Part shown: piece by piece, positions 9,488 to 18,552 of the stretch | Position numbering within the stretch: the stretch's first letter is position 1 | Layout of the letters: every line of letters starts with the position of its first letter | Origin: Streptomyces aculeolatus | GTDB taxonomy: Bacteria; Actinomycetota; Actinomycetes; Streptomycetales; Streptomycetaceae | NCBI RefSeq assembly: GCF_020400605.1 | Contig: NZ_JAINRD010000001.1 | Coordinates: forward strand, 558,001-622,000 | DNA: 64,000 nucleotides | Direction: 5' to 3' | Made by a program: the position numbers and the translations under genes | The notes under the pieces: model-generated | What the model was told of the DNA's origin: nothing | What the model saw: the letters and a program-made list of their open reading frames with translations, nothing else | The model's database searches: none

Positions 9488-10099
9488 ATGCCCGGCAGAC
9501 CCGTCGGCCAGACCTCCGACACCCGGATCCGCCGCCCCCGCATGACCCCCGAGCGCGAGCGCGAGCTGCTCGAAGCCGCGCTGGGCGTGCTCCGCGAGTC
9601 GGGGTACGAGGCGCTGTCGATGGACCTCGTCGCGACCCGCGCGCGGTGCAGCAAGGCGACCCTGTACCGGCAGTGGCACAGCAAGGCGGAGATGGTCGTG
9701 GCCGCGATGGTCGCGAACCGGCCGGTGGACCCGGGCGCCGTCGACACCGGCTCGCTCCGCGGCGATCTGATCAGCCTCGTCGAGGAGCTGTCCACCACCG
9801 CGGAGAAGGACACCGCGCTGATCGCCGCGATACACCACGCCGCGCTCACCGACGGCGACCTGGCCGCGACGCTGCACACCTCCCTCGCGGACTACGAGTT
9901 GACGCACCTGTCCGGGCTGCTGGACCGCGCCGTGGAGCGCGGCGAGCTGCAAGGGCAGCCGGGCGCCGCCGAGTTCCTGCCGCAGCTGCTGTTCGGCGCG
10001 GTCGTCATACGCCCGCTGATCGACGGGGCGTTCGCCGACTCCGCGTACCTCGCCCGGTTCGTCGACCTGGTGGTCCTGCCGGCGCTGCGCCACTCCTGA
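9488..10099 (+). CDS. TetR/AcrR-family transcriptional regulator
   Basis: 203 residues. The N-terminal TetR DNA-binding domain includes the helix-turn-helix at about 44-63 (SMDLVATRARCSKATLYRQW); the C-terminal ligand domain is of the TetR_C_16-like type common next to efflux pumps. It precedes an MFS exporter on the same strand by 150 bp, and two dyads sit just upstream. The simplest reading is a local repressor of itself and the exporter, induced by the exported compound. Whether it also affects the divergent terpene genes is open. Confidence 0.88.
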   Translation: MPGRPVGQTSDTRIRRPRMTPERERELLEAALGVLRESGYEALSMDLVATRARCSKATLYRQWHSKAEMVVAAMVANRPVDPGAVDTGSLRGDLISLVEELSTTAEKDTALIAAIHHAALTDGDLAATLHTSLADYELTHLSGLLDRAVERGELQGQPGAAEFLPQLLFGAVVIRPLIDGAFADSAYLARFVDLVVLPALRHS

Positions 10100-10249
10100 C
10101 CCGTACGTCCCCCGCCGTCCCGCAGGCAGCGGTACGCCGCCCTGCCGGCCGGTGCCGCCTCGGTCCGTAACCGACGCATACCCCTACCCCGTAGCCGTAC
10201 GCACCGAGTCCGGCCCTCCGAGCATCCGACCCCCCACACGGAGCCCGCC

Positions 10250-11779
10250 ATGTCCCGTACCCGCGCCGAAGCCGGCAGCGGTCCCCCCGACGACCCCGGT
10301 CCGTCCGGCGCCGCCGACTCGTCCCACGACGAGCGCAGCCACCGCCACCGGTGGCTGATCCTCGGCGTCCTCGGCCTCGCCCAGCTGATGGTCGTGCTCG
10401 ACGTGACCATCGTGAACATCGCCCTGCCGTCCGCCCAGGCCGACCTCGGCTTCACCAACGGCGACCGGCAGTGGGTCGTCACCGCGTACTCGCTGGCCTT
10501 CGGCAGCCTCCTGCTCCTCGGCGGCCGCATCGCCGACCTCGTCGGCCGCAAGGTCACCTTCCTCATCGGCCTCGTCGGCTTCGCCGCCGCGTCCGCCGTG
10601 GCCGGCGCCTCCGTGAACTTCGACATGCTCATCAGCGCGCGCGCCTTCCAGGGCGCCTTCGGCGCGCTCCTCGCGCCGTCAGCGCTGTCGCTGCTGACGA
10701 CGACGTTCACCGACCCGGGCGAGCGGGCCAAGGCGTTCAGCGTCTACGGCGCCGTGTCCGGTGCGGGCGGCGCCATCGGCCTGCTGCTGGGCGGCGTGCT
10801 CACCGAGTACCTGGACTGGCGCTGGACGCTGTACGTGAACGTGGTCCTCACCGTCGTCGCCTTCAGCTTCGCCTCCGCGCTGCTGACCCACACCGCACGC
10901 GACCGGAGCGTCCGGCTCGACGTGCCCGGCACGGCCCTGGTCACCGCCGGGCTGTTCTGCGTCGTCTACGGCTTCTCCAACGCCGAGCACCAGGACTGGG
11001 GCGCGCCCGCCACCTGGGGGCTGCTGATCCTGGGCGCCGTGCTGCTGGCCGCATTCGCCTGGTGGTCGACGCGCAGCCCGCATCCCCTGCTGCCGATGCG
11101 CATCGTCACCGACCGGAACCGCGGGGCGTCCTTCCTCGGCATGCTGATCTCCGCCGGCGGGATGTTCGGCGTCTTCCTGTTCCTCACGTACTACCTGCAG
11201 ACGGGCCTGGACTACACGCCGATCGACTCCGGCGTCGCCTTTCTGCCGATGGTCGGCGGCCTGGTGATCGCCGCGACGCTCGCCACCAACGTCCTCGTAC
11301 CGAACATCGGGCCGCGGCTGGTGGTGCCGGCGGGCATGGCGATCGCGACCGTCGGCATGGTGTGGATGACGACGCTGGACCTGAGCAGTTCGTACGCGGC
11401 GCACATCCTGCCGATGACCGTGATCGTCGGCTTCGGCCTCGGGCTCGTCGTGGCGACGGCGATGAGCCTGGGCACGCTGGGCGTCTCGGTGCACGACGCG
11501 GGCGTCGCCTCCGCGACGGTCAACGCCATGCAGCAGGTCGGCGGCTCCATCGGCATCGCCCTGCTCAACACCATCTCCGCGAGCGCCGCCACCGACTACA
11601 TCTCGGGGCGCAACCCCAAGGACCCGGCGGTGCGGGCGCAGGCGGCGCTGGAGAGCTACCACACCGCGTTCTGGTGGTCGGCGGGCTTCTTCGCCGTCGG
11701 CGCCCTGGTGACCGTCTTCCTGTACCGGTCCGGCGCACCACGGGAGCTGAAGGGCGGTGCACCCACGATCCACATGTGA
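10250..11779 (+). CDS. MFS drug exporter, DHA2 (EmrB/QacA) family, 14 TM segments
   Basis: 509 residues, proton-driven efflux. After a polar 36-residue N-terminus the pattern fits 14 membrane helices. TM1 carries the family motif LMVVLDVTIVNIALPSAQADL (shown in part as VVLDVTIVNIALPS), with motif A-like GGRIADLVGRKV in the loop after TM2 and an antiporter motif-C-like GAVSGAGGAIGLLLGG in TM5. It lies downstream of the TetR gene and is very likely its target. The substrate cannot be predicted. Confidence 0.9.
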   Translation: MSRTRAEAGSGPPDDPGPSGAADSSHDERSHRHRWLILGVLGLAQLMVVLDVTIVNIALPSAQADLGFTNGDRQWVVTAYSLAFGSLLLLGGRIADLVGRKVTFLIGLVGFAAASAVAGASVNFDMLISARAFQGAFGALLAPSALSLLTTTFTDPGERAKAFSVYGAVSGAGGAIGLLLGGVLTEYLDWRWTLYVNVVLTVVAFSFASALLTHTARDRSVRLDVPGTALVTAGLFCVVYGFSNAEHQDWGAPATWGLLILGAVLLAAFAWWSTRSPHPLLPMRIVTDRNRGASFLGMLISAGGMFGVFLFLTYYLQTGLDYTPIDSGVAFLPMVGGLVIAATLATNVLVPNIGPRLVVPAGMAIATVGMVWMTTLDLSSSYAAHILPMTVIVGFGLGLVVATAMSLGTLGVSVHDAGVASATVNAMQQVGGSIGIALLNTISASAATDYISGRNPKDPAVRAQAALESYHTAFWWSAGFFAVGALVTVFLYRSGAPRELKGGAPTIHM

Positions 11780-11810
11780 GTTCCGCGAACCCCCGGTCCA
11801 CGCGTCAACG

Positions 11811-11838
11811 CCCCGCGCGCACACCTGCACGCGCGGGG
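11811..11838. terminator. Bidirectional terminator hairpin
   Basis: CCCCGCGCG pairs with CGCGCGGGG around a 10-nt loop. It lies between the convergent stops of the MFS gene (11779) and the quinone reductase gene (11858). There is no U-tract, as is usual in Streptomyces. Confidence 0.55.
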
Positions 11839-11857
11839 GTTGCCGCTCCCCCACAGC

Positions 11858-12826
11858 TCACACGACGAGCAGGGACTTGCCCACGGTGGCCCGGCGGGCG
11901 AGCGAGGCGTGCGCCTCCTCGGCGCGCTCCAGCGGGTACGTCGCGCCGATCACGGGCCCGATGCGGCTCGCGGCAGCGAGGTCAAGGGCCTCGACGAGCG
12001 CGGCCTGCGAGACGGACGCGGGGGGCGGGCCGCCCGCCAGCAGGTTGAACACCCGCACCTCGCGCTCCTGCGCCTCGCCAGGGTCGATCTCGGCGAAGCC
12101 TCCGTCGGACGTCCCGTACGTCACGAACCTGCCGCCCCTCGCCACCGTCCGGAACACCGCCCGGCCCAGCTCGCCCCCGGCGCCGTCGAAGGCCAGGTCG
12201 ACGCCGTCCCCGCCGGCGGCCTCGCGGACCCGGTCCTGCCAGCCGTCCTCGGAGTAGTCGACGGTGTGCTCCGCGCCCAGCTTGCGGGCGAGCGCGAGCT
12301 TGCGCTCGCCCCGCGCCGCCGCGACGACGCGCGCCCCCGCGTCACGCGCCAGTTGCAGCACCAGCGACCCGGCCCCGCCCGCCGCCGCGGCGACCAGCAC
12401 TGTCTCGCCCTCGCGCGGCCGCCCCTCGCGAGCGAGACGCACCGCGGTGGTGCCGTCGTGCAGCAGGGCCGCCGCCTCGGACAGGCCGAGCGCGTCGGGG
12501 ACGGCGGCGATCTCCGCCGCCTCGGCGACGACCCGCTCCGCGTACCCGGCGGACGCCGGGGCGACCACGCGCCGCCCGACCCACGCCGCGTCGACCCCCT
12601 CGCCGACGGCCAGCACGGTCCCCGCGCCGCCGTGGCCCGGCACGTACGGCGGCCGCAGCGGGAAGATCTCGCCGCCCCAGCCGCTGCGCAGCAGGGTGTC
12701 CAGGTAGATGACGTCGGCCACCTCCAGCCCCACAAGGACCTGGCCCGCCCCGGCCACCGGCTCGGGCACCTCCGCCGGCACCAGCACCTCGGGCCCGCCG
12801 AACTCCTGTACCTCGATCGCACGCAC
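11858..12826 (-). CDS. Zinc-independent NADPH:quinone reductase (MDR family)
   Basis: 322 residues, medium-chain dehydrogenase/reductase of the quinone oxidoreductase type. The GroES-like N-terminal domain (AIEVQEFGGPEVLVPAEVPE) is followed by a Rossmann domain with VAAAAGGAGSLVLQLA. The structural-zinc cysteines of alcohol dehydrogenases are absent. Start set at GTG 12826 (VRAIEVQEF), 10 nt after a GGGAG; an ATG 18 codons upstream adds a non-homologous leader. The gene is alone, reading toward the MFS gene. Likely a one- or two-electron quinone or enone reductase; physiological substrate unknown. Confidence 0.85.
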   Translation of the reverse strand: MRAIEVQEFGGPEVLVPAEVPEPVAGAGQVLVGLEVADVIYLDTLLRSGWGGEIFPLRPPYVPGHGGAGTVLAVGEGVDAAWVGRRVVAPASAGYAERVVAEAAEIAAVPDALGLSEAAALLHDGTTAVRLAREGRPREGETVLVAAAAGGAGSLVLQLARDAGARVVAAARGERKLALARKLGAEHTVDYSEDGWQDRVREAAGGDGVDLAFDGAGGELGRAVFRTVARGGRFVTYGTSDGGFAEIDPGEAQEREVRVFNLLAGGPPPASVSQAALVEALDLAAASRIGPVIGATYPLERAEEAHASLARRATVGKSLLVV

Positions 12827-12949
12827 CGCGACCACGCTCCCGTCTTGATCGACTCGACGCGGCCAAACGTAGAAGTTCAACGGAGGTTCAGGTCAAGCAA
12901 CGGCCGGCGGCCCGGCCGACCAGCCGGCCTCATCACCCCGCCGGCCCCG

Positions 12950-13792
12950 TCACCCCCGCCGCCCGCGTGCGACCAGCTCCACCAGCGCGGCGTGCGTGTC
13001 GCCGTCGGCCGCCGCGATCAGCCCGCCCGCGCTGTCGTCCAGCGGCCGGCCGTCGATGCCGGTGACGACGCACCCCGCCGCCCCGCACAGCGCGATACCG
13101 GCGGCGAAGTGCACGCTGGCGCGCAGGTCGCCGCCGTCGGTGACGTACGCCGCGCGGCGGCCCGCGGCGACCCAGGCCAGCGCGAGCGTGGTCGACAGCA
13201 CCCGCGGCCGGAAACGCGGCGCGAACCCGGGGGCGGCCGGCAGGCCGGCGGCGTCGTAGGCGGGGTGGTGGGGGAACGGCGGGTCGAGGTTGACGTCGAC
13301 CAGGCCGGTCCCGGGAGCCGGCGCCGCTTCCTCGTCGGCGCCGTCGCGGCGCAGTACGGCCCGTACGCCGTCGGTCCAGAACACCTCGCCCGCGAACGGG
13401 TCCACCACCGCCGCCGCGGTCGTCGCGTCCCCGGTCCGCAGGGCGACGTTCACGGCGGTCAGCGCGGTGCGGGCGGCGTAGTTCAGCGTGCCGCACAGCG
13501 GGTCGACCAGCCACCTGCGGCGCGCCCCCGCCGTGCCGCCCGCGCCGCTCTCCTCGGCGGTCACGGCGTCGCCGGGGCGGGCGGCGCGGAGCACGGCGAG
13601 GACGGCGCGTTCGGCCTCGACGTCCGCGGTCGTGGCGAAGTCGCCCGCGGACTTCTCGTACCGCCGCAGCGACGTGCCGTACAGCTCGCGGAGCACCGCC
13701 GCGCCCGCGAGGGCCGCCGTCACGGCCAGTTGCGCGTCGCTCCAGGCGGCCGCGTCCCCCGCCGGGCGCGCCCGGTCCAGTCGATCGTCCAT
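12950..13792 (-). CDS. Inositol-monophosphatase-like protein with substituted metal ligands
   Basis: 280 residues with the FIG/IMPase fold. A degenerate motif I (TAEESG, 78-83) leads to WLVDPLCGTLNYA, where the canonical DPxDGT has Cys100 instead of the second Asp. The C-terminal WDxAAG signature reads VHFAAG, with His228 in place of the metal-binding Asp. These changes predict lost or altered phosphatase activity. Start at ATG 13792; an upstream in-frame ATG at 13894 would begin inside the hairpin that closes the flotillin transcript, so it is rejected. It lies downstream of the flotillin gene on the same strand, separated by that terminator. Confidence 0.78.
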   Translation of the reverse strand: MDDRLDRARPAGDAAAWSDAQLAVTAALAGAAVLRELYGTSLRRYEKSAGDFATTADVEAERAVLAVLRAARPGDAVTAEESGAGGTAGARRRWLVDPLCGTLNYAARTALTAVNVALRTGDATTAAAVVDPFAGEVFWTDGVRAVLRRDGADEEAAPAPGTGLVDVNLDPPFPHHPAYDAAGLPAAPGFAPRFRPRVLSTTLALAWVAAGRRAAYVTDGGDLRASVHFAAGIALCGAAGCVVTGIDGRPLDDSAGGLIAAADGDTHAALVELVARGRRG

Positions 13793-13862
13793 GCGGCCAG
13801 CCTCCCCCAGCCGTACGCGGGGGAGGAAGCCCGGGCCGCCCGGACCCGGGCCGACGCTTCCG

Positions 13863-13906
13863 AGGGTCTGTCGTTTGGGTCGTGTCGGACCCAAACGACA
13901 GACCCT
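13863..13906. terminator. Long perfect hairpin at the end of the flotillin gene
   Basis: A 19-bp perfect stem (13863-13881 with 13888-13906) with a 6-nt loop overlaps the flotillin stop codon at 13905-13907. It is the strongest terminator-like structure in this part of the window and should end the NfeD-flotillin transcript before the phosphatase-like gene. Confidence 0.75.
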
Positions 13907-15017
13907 AGCGAGCCTGCCTTTCGTCCTCCGGTGACCGCTGCTGCGGCATCGTGTTCCTGACGGAGTCCAGGATGCTCAGCCCCTGGCCCACCAGCCCCGC
14001 CGTCAGCTCGCCGAGCCCGTCGGCGCCGTTCAGGACGTTGATGTTCGCGCCCTGCAGGCCGGCCGCGGCCCGTTCCACGATCTTCGGAAGCTGGTCGATC
14101 AACTGCTGGTCCAGCGCGACCCTGTCGTACGAGGACGCCGCCTCGGCCTGGATCTTCATCCGCTCCGCCTCGGCGAGCGCCAGCACCCGGACCCGTTCGG
14201 CCTCCGCCTCGGCGGGCTTGACCACCTCCGCCTGCAACTCCTGCTGGCGGAGCCGGGCCGCGCGCTCGGCCAGCTCGGTCTGCGCGGCGAGCACGTCCTG
14301 CTGGGCGTGCGCCTGCGCCAGCGGCCCGGCCTGAGCCGCCTCCGCCTCGACGCGGCTGACCTCGGCCTGGTACTGCGCCCGCACCATGGCGGTCTGCCGG
14401 GCGTACTCGGCCTGCTTCCGCGCGGACTCCTGCTCCGCCTCGGACGCCTTCTGCGCCGCCTGCGCCTCGGCGATCTTCGCCTCGCGCTGGATGGCCGCCT
14501 GATGGGGCGCCGACATGGCCTTGATGTAGCCGGTGTCGCCGTCGTCGATCGACTGGATCTGGAACGAGTCGACGATCAGGCCGATCCGGCCCATCTCGCT
14601 CTTGGAGGTCTCCACCACCTCGGAGGCGAGCTTCTGCCGCTCCGTGACGATCTCCTCGACCGTCATCGAGCCGATGATGGCGCGCAGGTGCCCGGCGAAG
14701 ATCCGCCCGGTCAGCACCGACATCTCCTTCTGCTCGGAGAGGAAGCGCTGCCCGGCGTTGACGATGCTCTCGATGTCGTTGCCGACCTTGAAGGCGATCA
14801 CGGACCGCACGGTCAGGGGGATGCCCTGCCTGGTCACGCAGTACTCGGCGACCTCGGACTCGTGCATCGCCAGCGACAGGAAGCGGGTCTTGCGGAAGAT
14901 CGGTAACACGAACCTGCCGTGCCCGACGACGACGCGGAACGGTGCTCCGTCCCGCCGGCGCCTGCCGCCCGACACGAGCATGGCCTGGTCGGGGGCCGGA
15001 ACGCGATAGCCGAACAT
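13905..15017 (-). CDS. Flotillin/SPFH-domain membrane scaffold protein
   Basis: 370 residues. The SPFH/band 7 domain occupies roughly 10-180 and is followed by a long Ala/Glu/Gln-rich coiled coil with repeated AEA and EAER heptads (about 180-310) and a hydrophobic, Gly-rich end (LGELTAGLVGQGLSILDSV). There is no obvious N-terminal membrane helix, so membrane association is probably peripheral. Flotillins organise membrane microdomains and usually travel with NfeD proteins; an NfeD-like gene lies 10 bp upstream, so the pair forms an operon. Confidence 0.85.
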   Translation of the reverse strand: MFGYRVPAPDQAMLVSGGRRRRDGAPFRVVVGHGRFVLPIFRKTRFLSLAMHESEVAEYCVTRQGIPLTVRSVIAFKVGNDIESIVNAGQRFLSEQKEMSVLTGRIFAGHLRAIIGSMTVEEIVTERQKLASEVVETSKSEMGRIGLIVDSFQIQSIDDGDTGYIKAMSAPHQAAIQREAKIAEAQAAQKASEAEQESARKQAEYARQTAMVRAQYQAEVSRVEAEAAQAGPLAQAHAQQDVLAAQTELAERAARLRQQELQAEVVKPAEAEAERVRVLALAEAERMKIQAEAASSYDRVALDQQLIDQLPKIVERAAAGLQGANINVLNGADGLGELTAGLVGQGLSILDSVRNTMPQQRSPEDERQAR

Positions 15018-15027
15018 GCTTACCTCC

Positions 15028-15279
15028 TCACTCCACGGGGCCGGTGCCGCCGGTCAGCTCGTCCAGCGGATCGGCCCACGCGATCACGGTGACCTGGCGA
15101 CCGCCGCAGTACTCGGTGACGAGCACCTCCGCGCCTTGCGGCAGCGGCTCGGCGGACCAGGCGAGAAAGGTCTCCGTGCCACCCCTGACCCGCACCAGCA
15201 CCTCGCCGGGGCCGGCGGATCCGCGGGTGGGGATGACGAGAACGCCCAGACAGCCGATCACGGCGTCGTCAGGCACCAT
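15028..15279 (-). CDS. NfeD-like small soluble protein (OB-fold)
   Basis: 83 residues from ATG 15279, which follows a strong GGAGGGGG site with 8-nt spacing; longer in-frame starts at 15318 and 15333 lack one. The sequence (IGCLGVLVIPTRGSAGPGEV, then beta-strands to VIAWADPLDE) resembles the OB-fold domain of short NfeD proteins, without the serine-protease or membrane parts. It is the first gene of a two-gene unit with the flotillin. The role is presumably as a flotillin partner; similarity is judged by eye and is modest. Confidence 0.6.
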   Translation of the reverse strand: MVPDDAVIGCLGVLVIPTRGSAGPGEVLVRVRGGTETFLAWSAEPLPQGAEVLVTEYCGGRQVTVIAWADPLDELTGGTGPVE

Positions 15280-15426
15280 CGATGGATCCCCCTCCATCAC
15301 CCTGCTCGCGACGTTCATGCGTACCCTACTCACGACGACGGTCGCTCAATCTTGGTTTCGTTCCCCCGGGAGGGGGCCCCAGCGGTTTCGCTCTTCGGTG
15401 TCAGTCGGGGCCCGTAGGCTGGGCCC

Positions 15427-16257
15427 ATGGCGAAGAGTGGCAAGGCAGCGCCCGCGGCCGGCGGCCGCGCGACGGTGCGCAAGGCGAAGCCGGCGCCGAC
15501 GCGGACGGGGCTGGTGCGGCAGGCCCGGCGGATCTACCGCGAGCTGGCCGAGGTGTATCCGTACGCGCACCCGGAGCTGGACTTCGAGAACCCGTATCAG
15601 CTGCTCATCGCCACGGTGCTCTCCGCCCAGACCACCGACCTGCGGGTGAACCAGACGACGCCCGCGCTCTTCGCGAAGTACCCGACGCCCGAGGACCTGG
15701 CCGCGGCCAACCCCGAGGAGGTCGAGGAGCTGATCCGGCCGACCGGGTTCTTCCGCGCCAAGACCAAGTCGATCATGGGTCTTTCGCAGGCCCTGCGGGA
15801 CGACTTCGGCGGCGAGGTCCCGGGGAACCTGAAAGACCTGGTCAAGCTGCCGGGCGTGGGCCGCAAGACGGCTTTCGTCGTCCTCGGCAACGCCTTCGGG
15901 GTCCCCGGCATCACGGTCGACACGCACTTCGCCCGGCTCGTGCGGCGCTGGAAGTGGACCGAGCAGACCGACCCCGAGAAGATCGAGCAGGAGGTCGGGT
16001 CCCTCTTCCCGAAGAAGGACTGGACGATGCTCTCGCACTACGTGATATTCCACGGCCGGCGCATCTGCCACGCCCGCAAGCCCGCCTGCGGCGCCTGCCC
16101 CATCGCCCCGCTCTGCCCTGCGTACGGCGAGGGGGAGACGGATCCGGAGAAGGCGCAGAAGCTGCTGAAGTACGAGAAGGGCGGCATGCCCGGGCAGCGC
16201 CTGAAGCCCCCGCCGGACTACCCCGGGAAGCCGGCGCCCCCGCTGGGCGCCGCATGA
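15427..16257 (+). CDS. nth: Endonuclease III
   Basis: 276 residues. DNA glycosylase/AP lyase of base excision repair acting on oxidised pyrimidines. The helix-hairpin-helix motif LPGVGRKTA carries catalytic Lys147, with Asp165 in VDTHFAR. The [4Fe-4S] cluster motif C-x6-C-x2-C-x5-C is at 214, 221, 224 and 230. A basic, Ala/Lys-rich N-terminal extension of about 25 residues precedes the core. The stop overlaps the start of the Nudix gene (ATGA), and the MarP-like gene follows, a gene order shared with mycobacteria. Confidence 0.95.
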   Translation: MAKSGKAAPAAGGRATVRKAKPAPTRTGLVRQARRIYRELAEVYPYAHPELDFENPYQLLIATVLSAQTTDLRVNQTTPALFAKYPTPEDLAAANPEEVEELIRPTGFFRAKTKSIMGLSQALRDDFGGEVPGNLKDLVKLPGVGRKTAFVVLGNAFGVPGITVDTHFARLVRRWKWTEQTDPEKIEQEVGSLFPKKDWTMLSHYVIFHGRRICHARKPACGACPIAPLCPAYGEGETDPEKAQKLLKYEKGGMPGQRLKPPPDYPGKPAPPLGAA

Positions 16258-17102
16258 CGCGCGCACGCGGAACGCCCGGGGGACCGGGCGGCGGCGCGAC
16301 CGCGGGGGCGGCGCGTGGCACGGCGGACGAGGCGGCGCCCGGCGCTCCGGCGCGCAGGGGGGCGGTTGAGGCGCGCGGTGAAGCGGACGGGGGCGTGCGC
16401 GGCGGCGCGGAAGCCGCGGGCGCCCCGGACGGGCGCCCCGTCGGCGTCAGCGACGCCGGGCTGCCCGGCTGGCTGGCGCCGGTCGCCGACGCGGCCCGTA
16501 CCGTACGGGCAGAACAGCTGAGCAGCTTCCTCCCGCCCGACGGCGACGGCGGCCGGCCCGCCGCCGTGCTCGTCCTCTTCGGCGACGGCGACGACGGCCC
16601 CGAGCTGCTGCTCACCGAGCGGGCCAGCTCCCTCCGTTCGCACGCCGGCCAGCCCTCCTTCCCCGGCGGCTCCCTCGACCCGGAGGACGGCGACCCCGCG
16701 GGCGAAGGCCCGCTGCGCGCCGCGCTGCGCGAGGCCGAGGAGGAGACCGGGCTCGACCCGGCGGGCGTGCAGGTGTTCTCGGTGCTGCCCCGGCTGTACA
16801 TCCCGGTCAGCGGCTTCGTCGTCTCGCCCGTGCTCGGCTGGTGGCGCGAGCCCAGCCCCGTCGGCGTCGTCGATCCGGCCGAGACGGCCCGGGTGTTCAG
16901 CGTCACCGTGGCAGACCTCACCGACCCGGCGAACCGCGCCATGGCCGTCCATCCGCGCGGCCACCTGGGCCCCGCCTTCCTCGTCGGCTCCGCGCTGGTC
17001 TGGGGTTTCACCGCCGGCGTGATCGACCGAATCCTGCACCTGGCCGGGTGGGAGCGCCCGTGGGATCGCGAACGCCGGGTGCCGCTCGACTGGCACGCAT
17101 GA
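16254..17102 (+). CDS. Nudix hydrolase, CoA-pyrophosphatase type
   Basis: 282 residues. The Nudix core begins near residue 105; the box ends with [17 protein letters not shown], matching Ex7REUxEExGU, and is preceded by the [13 protein letters not shown] segment typical of the CoA/acyl-CoA diphosphatase group. The first 65 residues are a Gly/Ala/Arg-rich, probably disordered extension. The start is coupled to nth (ATGA). Family placement is firm; CoA as substrate follows from the family signature and is not proven. Confidence 0.85.
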   Translation: MTRARGTPGGPGGGATAGAARGTADEAAPGAPARRGAVEARGEADGGVRGGAEAAGAPDGRPVGVSDAGLPGWLAPVADAARTVRAEQLSSFLPPDGDGGRPAAVLVLFGDGDDGPELLLTERASSLRSHAGQPSFPGGSLDPEDGDPAGEGPLRAALREAEEETGLDPAGVQVFSVLPRLYIPVSGFVVSPVLGWWREPSPVGVVDPAETARVFSVTVADLTDPANRAMAVHPRGHLGPAFLVGSALVWGFTAGVIDRILHLAGWERPWDRERRVPLDWHA

Positions 17103-17114
17103 GACGGTGACCGG

Positions 17115-18314
17115 GTGAACGTGCTGGACATCCTGCTGGTGGCGGCCGCCGTGTGGTTCGCCGTTGTCGGCTATCGCCAGGGCTTCGTGGTCGGTGTCCT
17201 GTCCGTGTGCGGCTTCGTCGGCGGCGGACTGCTGGCCATCTATCTGCTGCCCGTCATCTGGGACTTGGTGACCGACGGCGCCGCCCTCGGCCCGACGGCC
17301 GCGTTCGGCGCCATCGTCCTCGTCCTCATAGCGGCCTCGGTGGGCCAGGGACTCACCACCCACCTCGGCAACCAGCTGCGGCAGTACATCACCTGGTCCC
17401 CTGCCCGCTCCCTCGACGCCACCGGCGGCGCGCTCGTCAACGTCGTGGCGCTGCTGCTCGTCGCCTGGCTGCTCGGGACGGCGCTGGCGTCGACGACGCT
17501 GCCGACCGTCGCCCGCGAGGTGCGCGCGTCGAAGGTGCTCAACGGCGTGGCCGAGGTGATGCCGAAGAGCGCCGACACCTGGTTCGGCGAGTTCAGTTCC
17601 GTGCTGTCGGAGAACCGCTTCCCGCAGGTCTTCGCCCCGTTCCAGAGCGAGCAGATCACGAACGTCCCGGCGCCCGACCCGGCGCTCGTGGGCAGCCCGG
17701 TGGTGGAGCAGGCAAGGAAGAGCATCGTCAAGGTCGTCGGCACGGCCCCGTCGTGCGGCAAGGTGCTGGAGGGTACCGGCTTCGTCTTCGCGCCGCAGCG
17801 CGTGATGACCAACGCGCACGTCGTCGGCGGCGTCGACGAGCCCACCGTGCAGATCGGCGGCGAGGGCCGGCTCTACGACGCCGAGGTCGTGCTCTACGAC
17901 TGGGAGCGGGACATCGCCGTGCTGGAGGTCCCCGGACTCGGCGCCCCCGCCCTGCCGTTCGACCAGGACGACGCGGGGCGCGGCGACGACGCGATCGTCG
18001 CCGGCTTCCCGGAGAACGGCGGCTTCGACGTACGGGCGGCGCGCGTGCGCGACCGTATAACGGCCAACGGCCCGGACATCTACCGCCGCGGCACGGTCAA
18101 CCGCGACGTCTACTCGCTCTACACCCTCGTCCGCCAGGGCAACTCCGGCGGCCCGCTGCTCAACCCCGAGGGCGGCGTCGTGGGCGTCATCTTCGCCAGG
18201 TCCATGGACGACAAGGACACCGGCTACGCACTGACCGTCGACGAGGTCCGCGACGACATCGAGCGCGGGCGCACGGCGTCGCAGCGCGTGGACAGCGACA
18301 GTTGTGCCATGTGA
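17115..18314 (+). CDS. MarP-like membrane serine protease (CvpA domain + trypsin-like domain)
   Basis: 399 residues from GTG 17115. The N-terminal CvpA/colicin V production-like domain has four hydrophobic segments (about 3-115) and anchors the protein. A chymotrypsin-fold domain follows with His235 (TNAHVVGG), Asp266 (WERDIAVLEV) and Ser344 (GNSGGPLL). Two cysteines flank the protease domain (near CGK and the C-terminal DSCAM), and a disulfide is possible as in M. tuberculosis MarP, which supports acid resistance by processing a peptidoglycan hydrolase. It is third after nth and Nudix, 12 bp downstream. Confidence 0.9.
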   Translation: MNVLDILLVAAAVWFAVVGYRQGFVVGVLSVCGFVGGGLLAIYLLPVIWDLVTDGAALGPTAAFGAIVLVLIAASVGQGLTTHLGNQLRQYITWSPARSLDATGGALVNVVALLLVAWLLGTALASTTLPTVAREVRASKVLNGVAEVMPKSADTWFGEFSSVLSENRFPQVFAPFQSEQITNVPAPDPALVGSPVVEQARKSIVKVVGTAPSCGKVLEGTGFVFAPQRVMTNAHVVGGVDEPTVQIGGEGRLYDAEVVLYDWERDIAVLEVPGLGAPALPFDQDDAGRGDDAIVAGFPENGGFDVRAARVRDRITANGPDIYRRGTVNRDVYSLYTLVRQGNSGGPLLNPEGGVVGVIFARSMDDKDTGYALTVDEVRDDIERGRTASQRVDSDSCAM

Positions 18315-18325
18315 GATGCCGGAGG

Positions 18326-18346
18326 TCCGGGGGCGGAGCCCCCGGA
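18326..18346. terminator. Terminator hairpin after the MarP-like gene
   Basis: TCCGGGGGC and GCCCCCGGA pair around a GGA loop, 12 bp past the protease stop. It should also block reading into the convergent small gene at 18379. Confidence 0.65.
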
Positions 18347-18378
18347 GCCCGCGTCGGGACCGGCCCGGACGGAGCCGC

Positions 18379-18552
18379 TCAGTGCACGCGCCGCAGCCGG
18401 GCGCTCATCCAGCGGGCCCGGCGGCGGAGGATGTGCGGGATCCCCAGACGGAGATCCGCTTCGCTATGCGCCGCGGCGCCCCGGAGCGGTCTGGCGTCCG
18501 AGGCGGGGGCGCGGTGGGTTCCTACGTCGTTGTAGTCATGCGTCCAACCCAT
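18379..18552 (-). CDS. 57-residue hypothetical protein
   Basis: The evidence is an ATG (MGWTHDYND...) placed 8 nt after GGGGGGAGGA, one of the best ribosome sites in the window, and a 57-codon frame ending in TGA. The product is strongly basic at the C-terminus (ILRRRARWMSARLRRVH) and has no signal peptide or membrane segment. The frame is open further upstream, but those codons lack typical third-position bias. It sits between the MarP terminator and the hydrolase gene on the minus strand, about 170 bp downstream of the latter. I do not recognise a family; a nucleic-acid or membrane-surface role is conceivable from the charge. Confidence 0.5.
   Translation of the reverse strand: MGWTHDYNDVGTHRAPASDARPLRGAAAHSEADLRLGIPHILRRRARWMSARLRRVH

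Noticed and set aside
13793..13894. Longer N-terminus for the inositol-monophosphatase-like protein
   Set aside because: The added codons come from the terminator hairpin and a GC-rich spacer, without a ribosome site.
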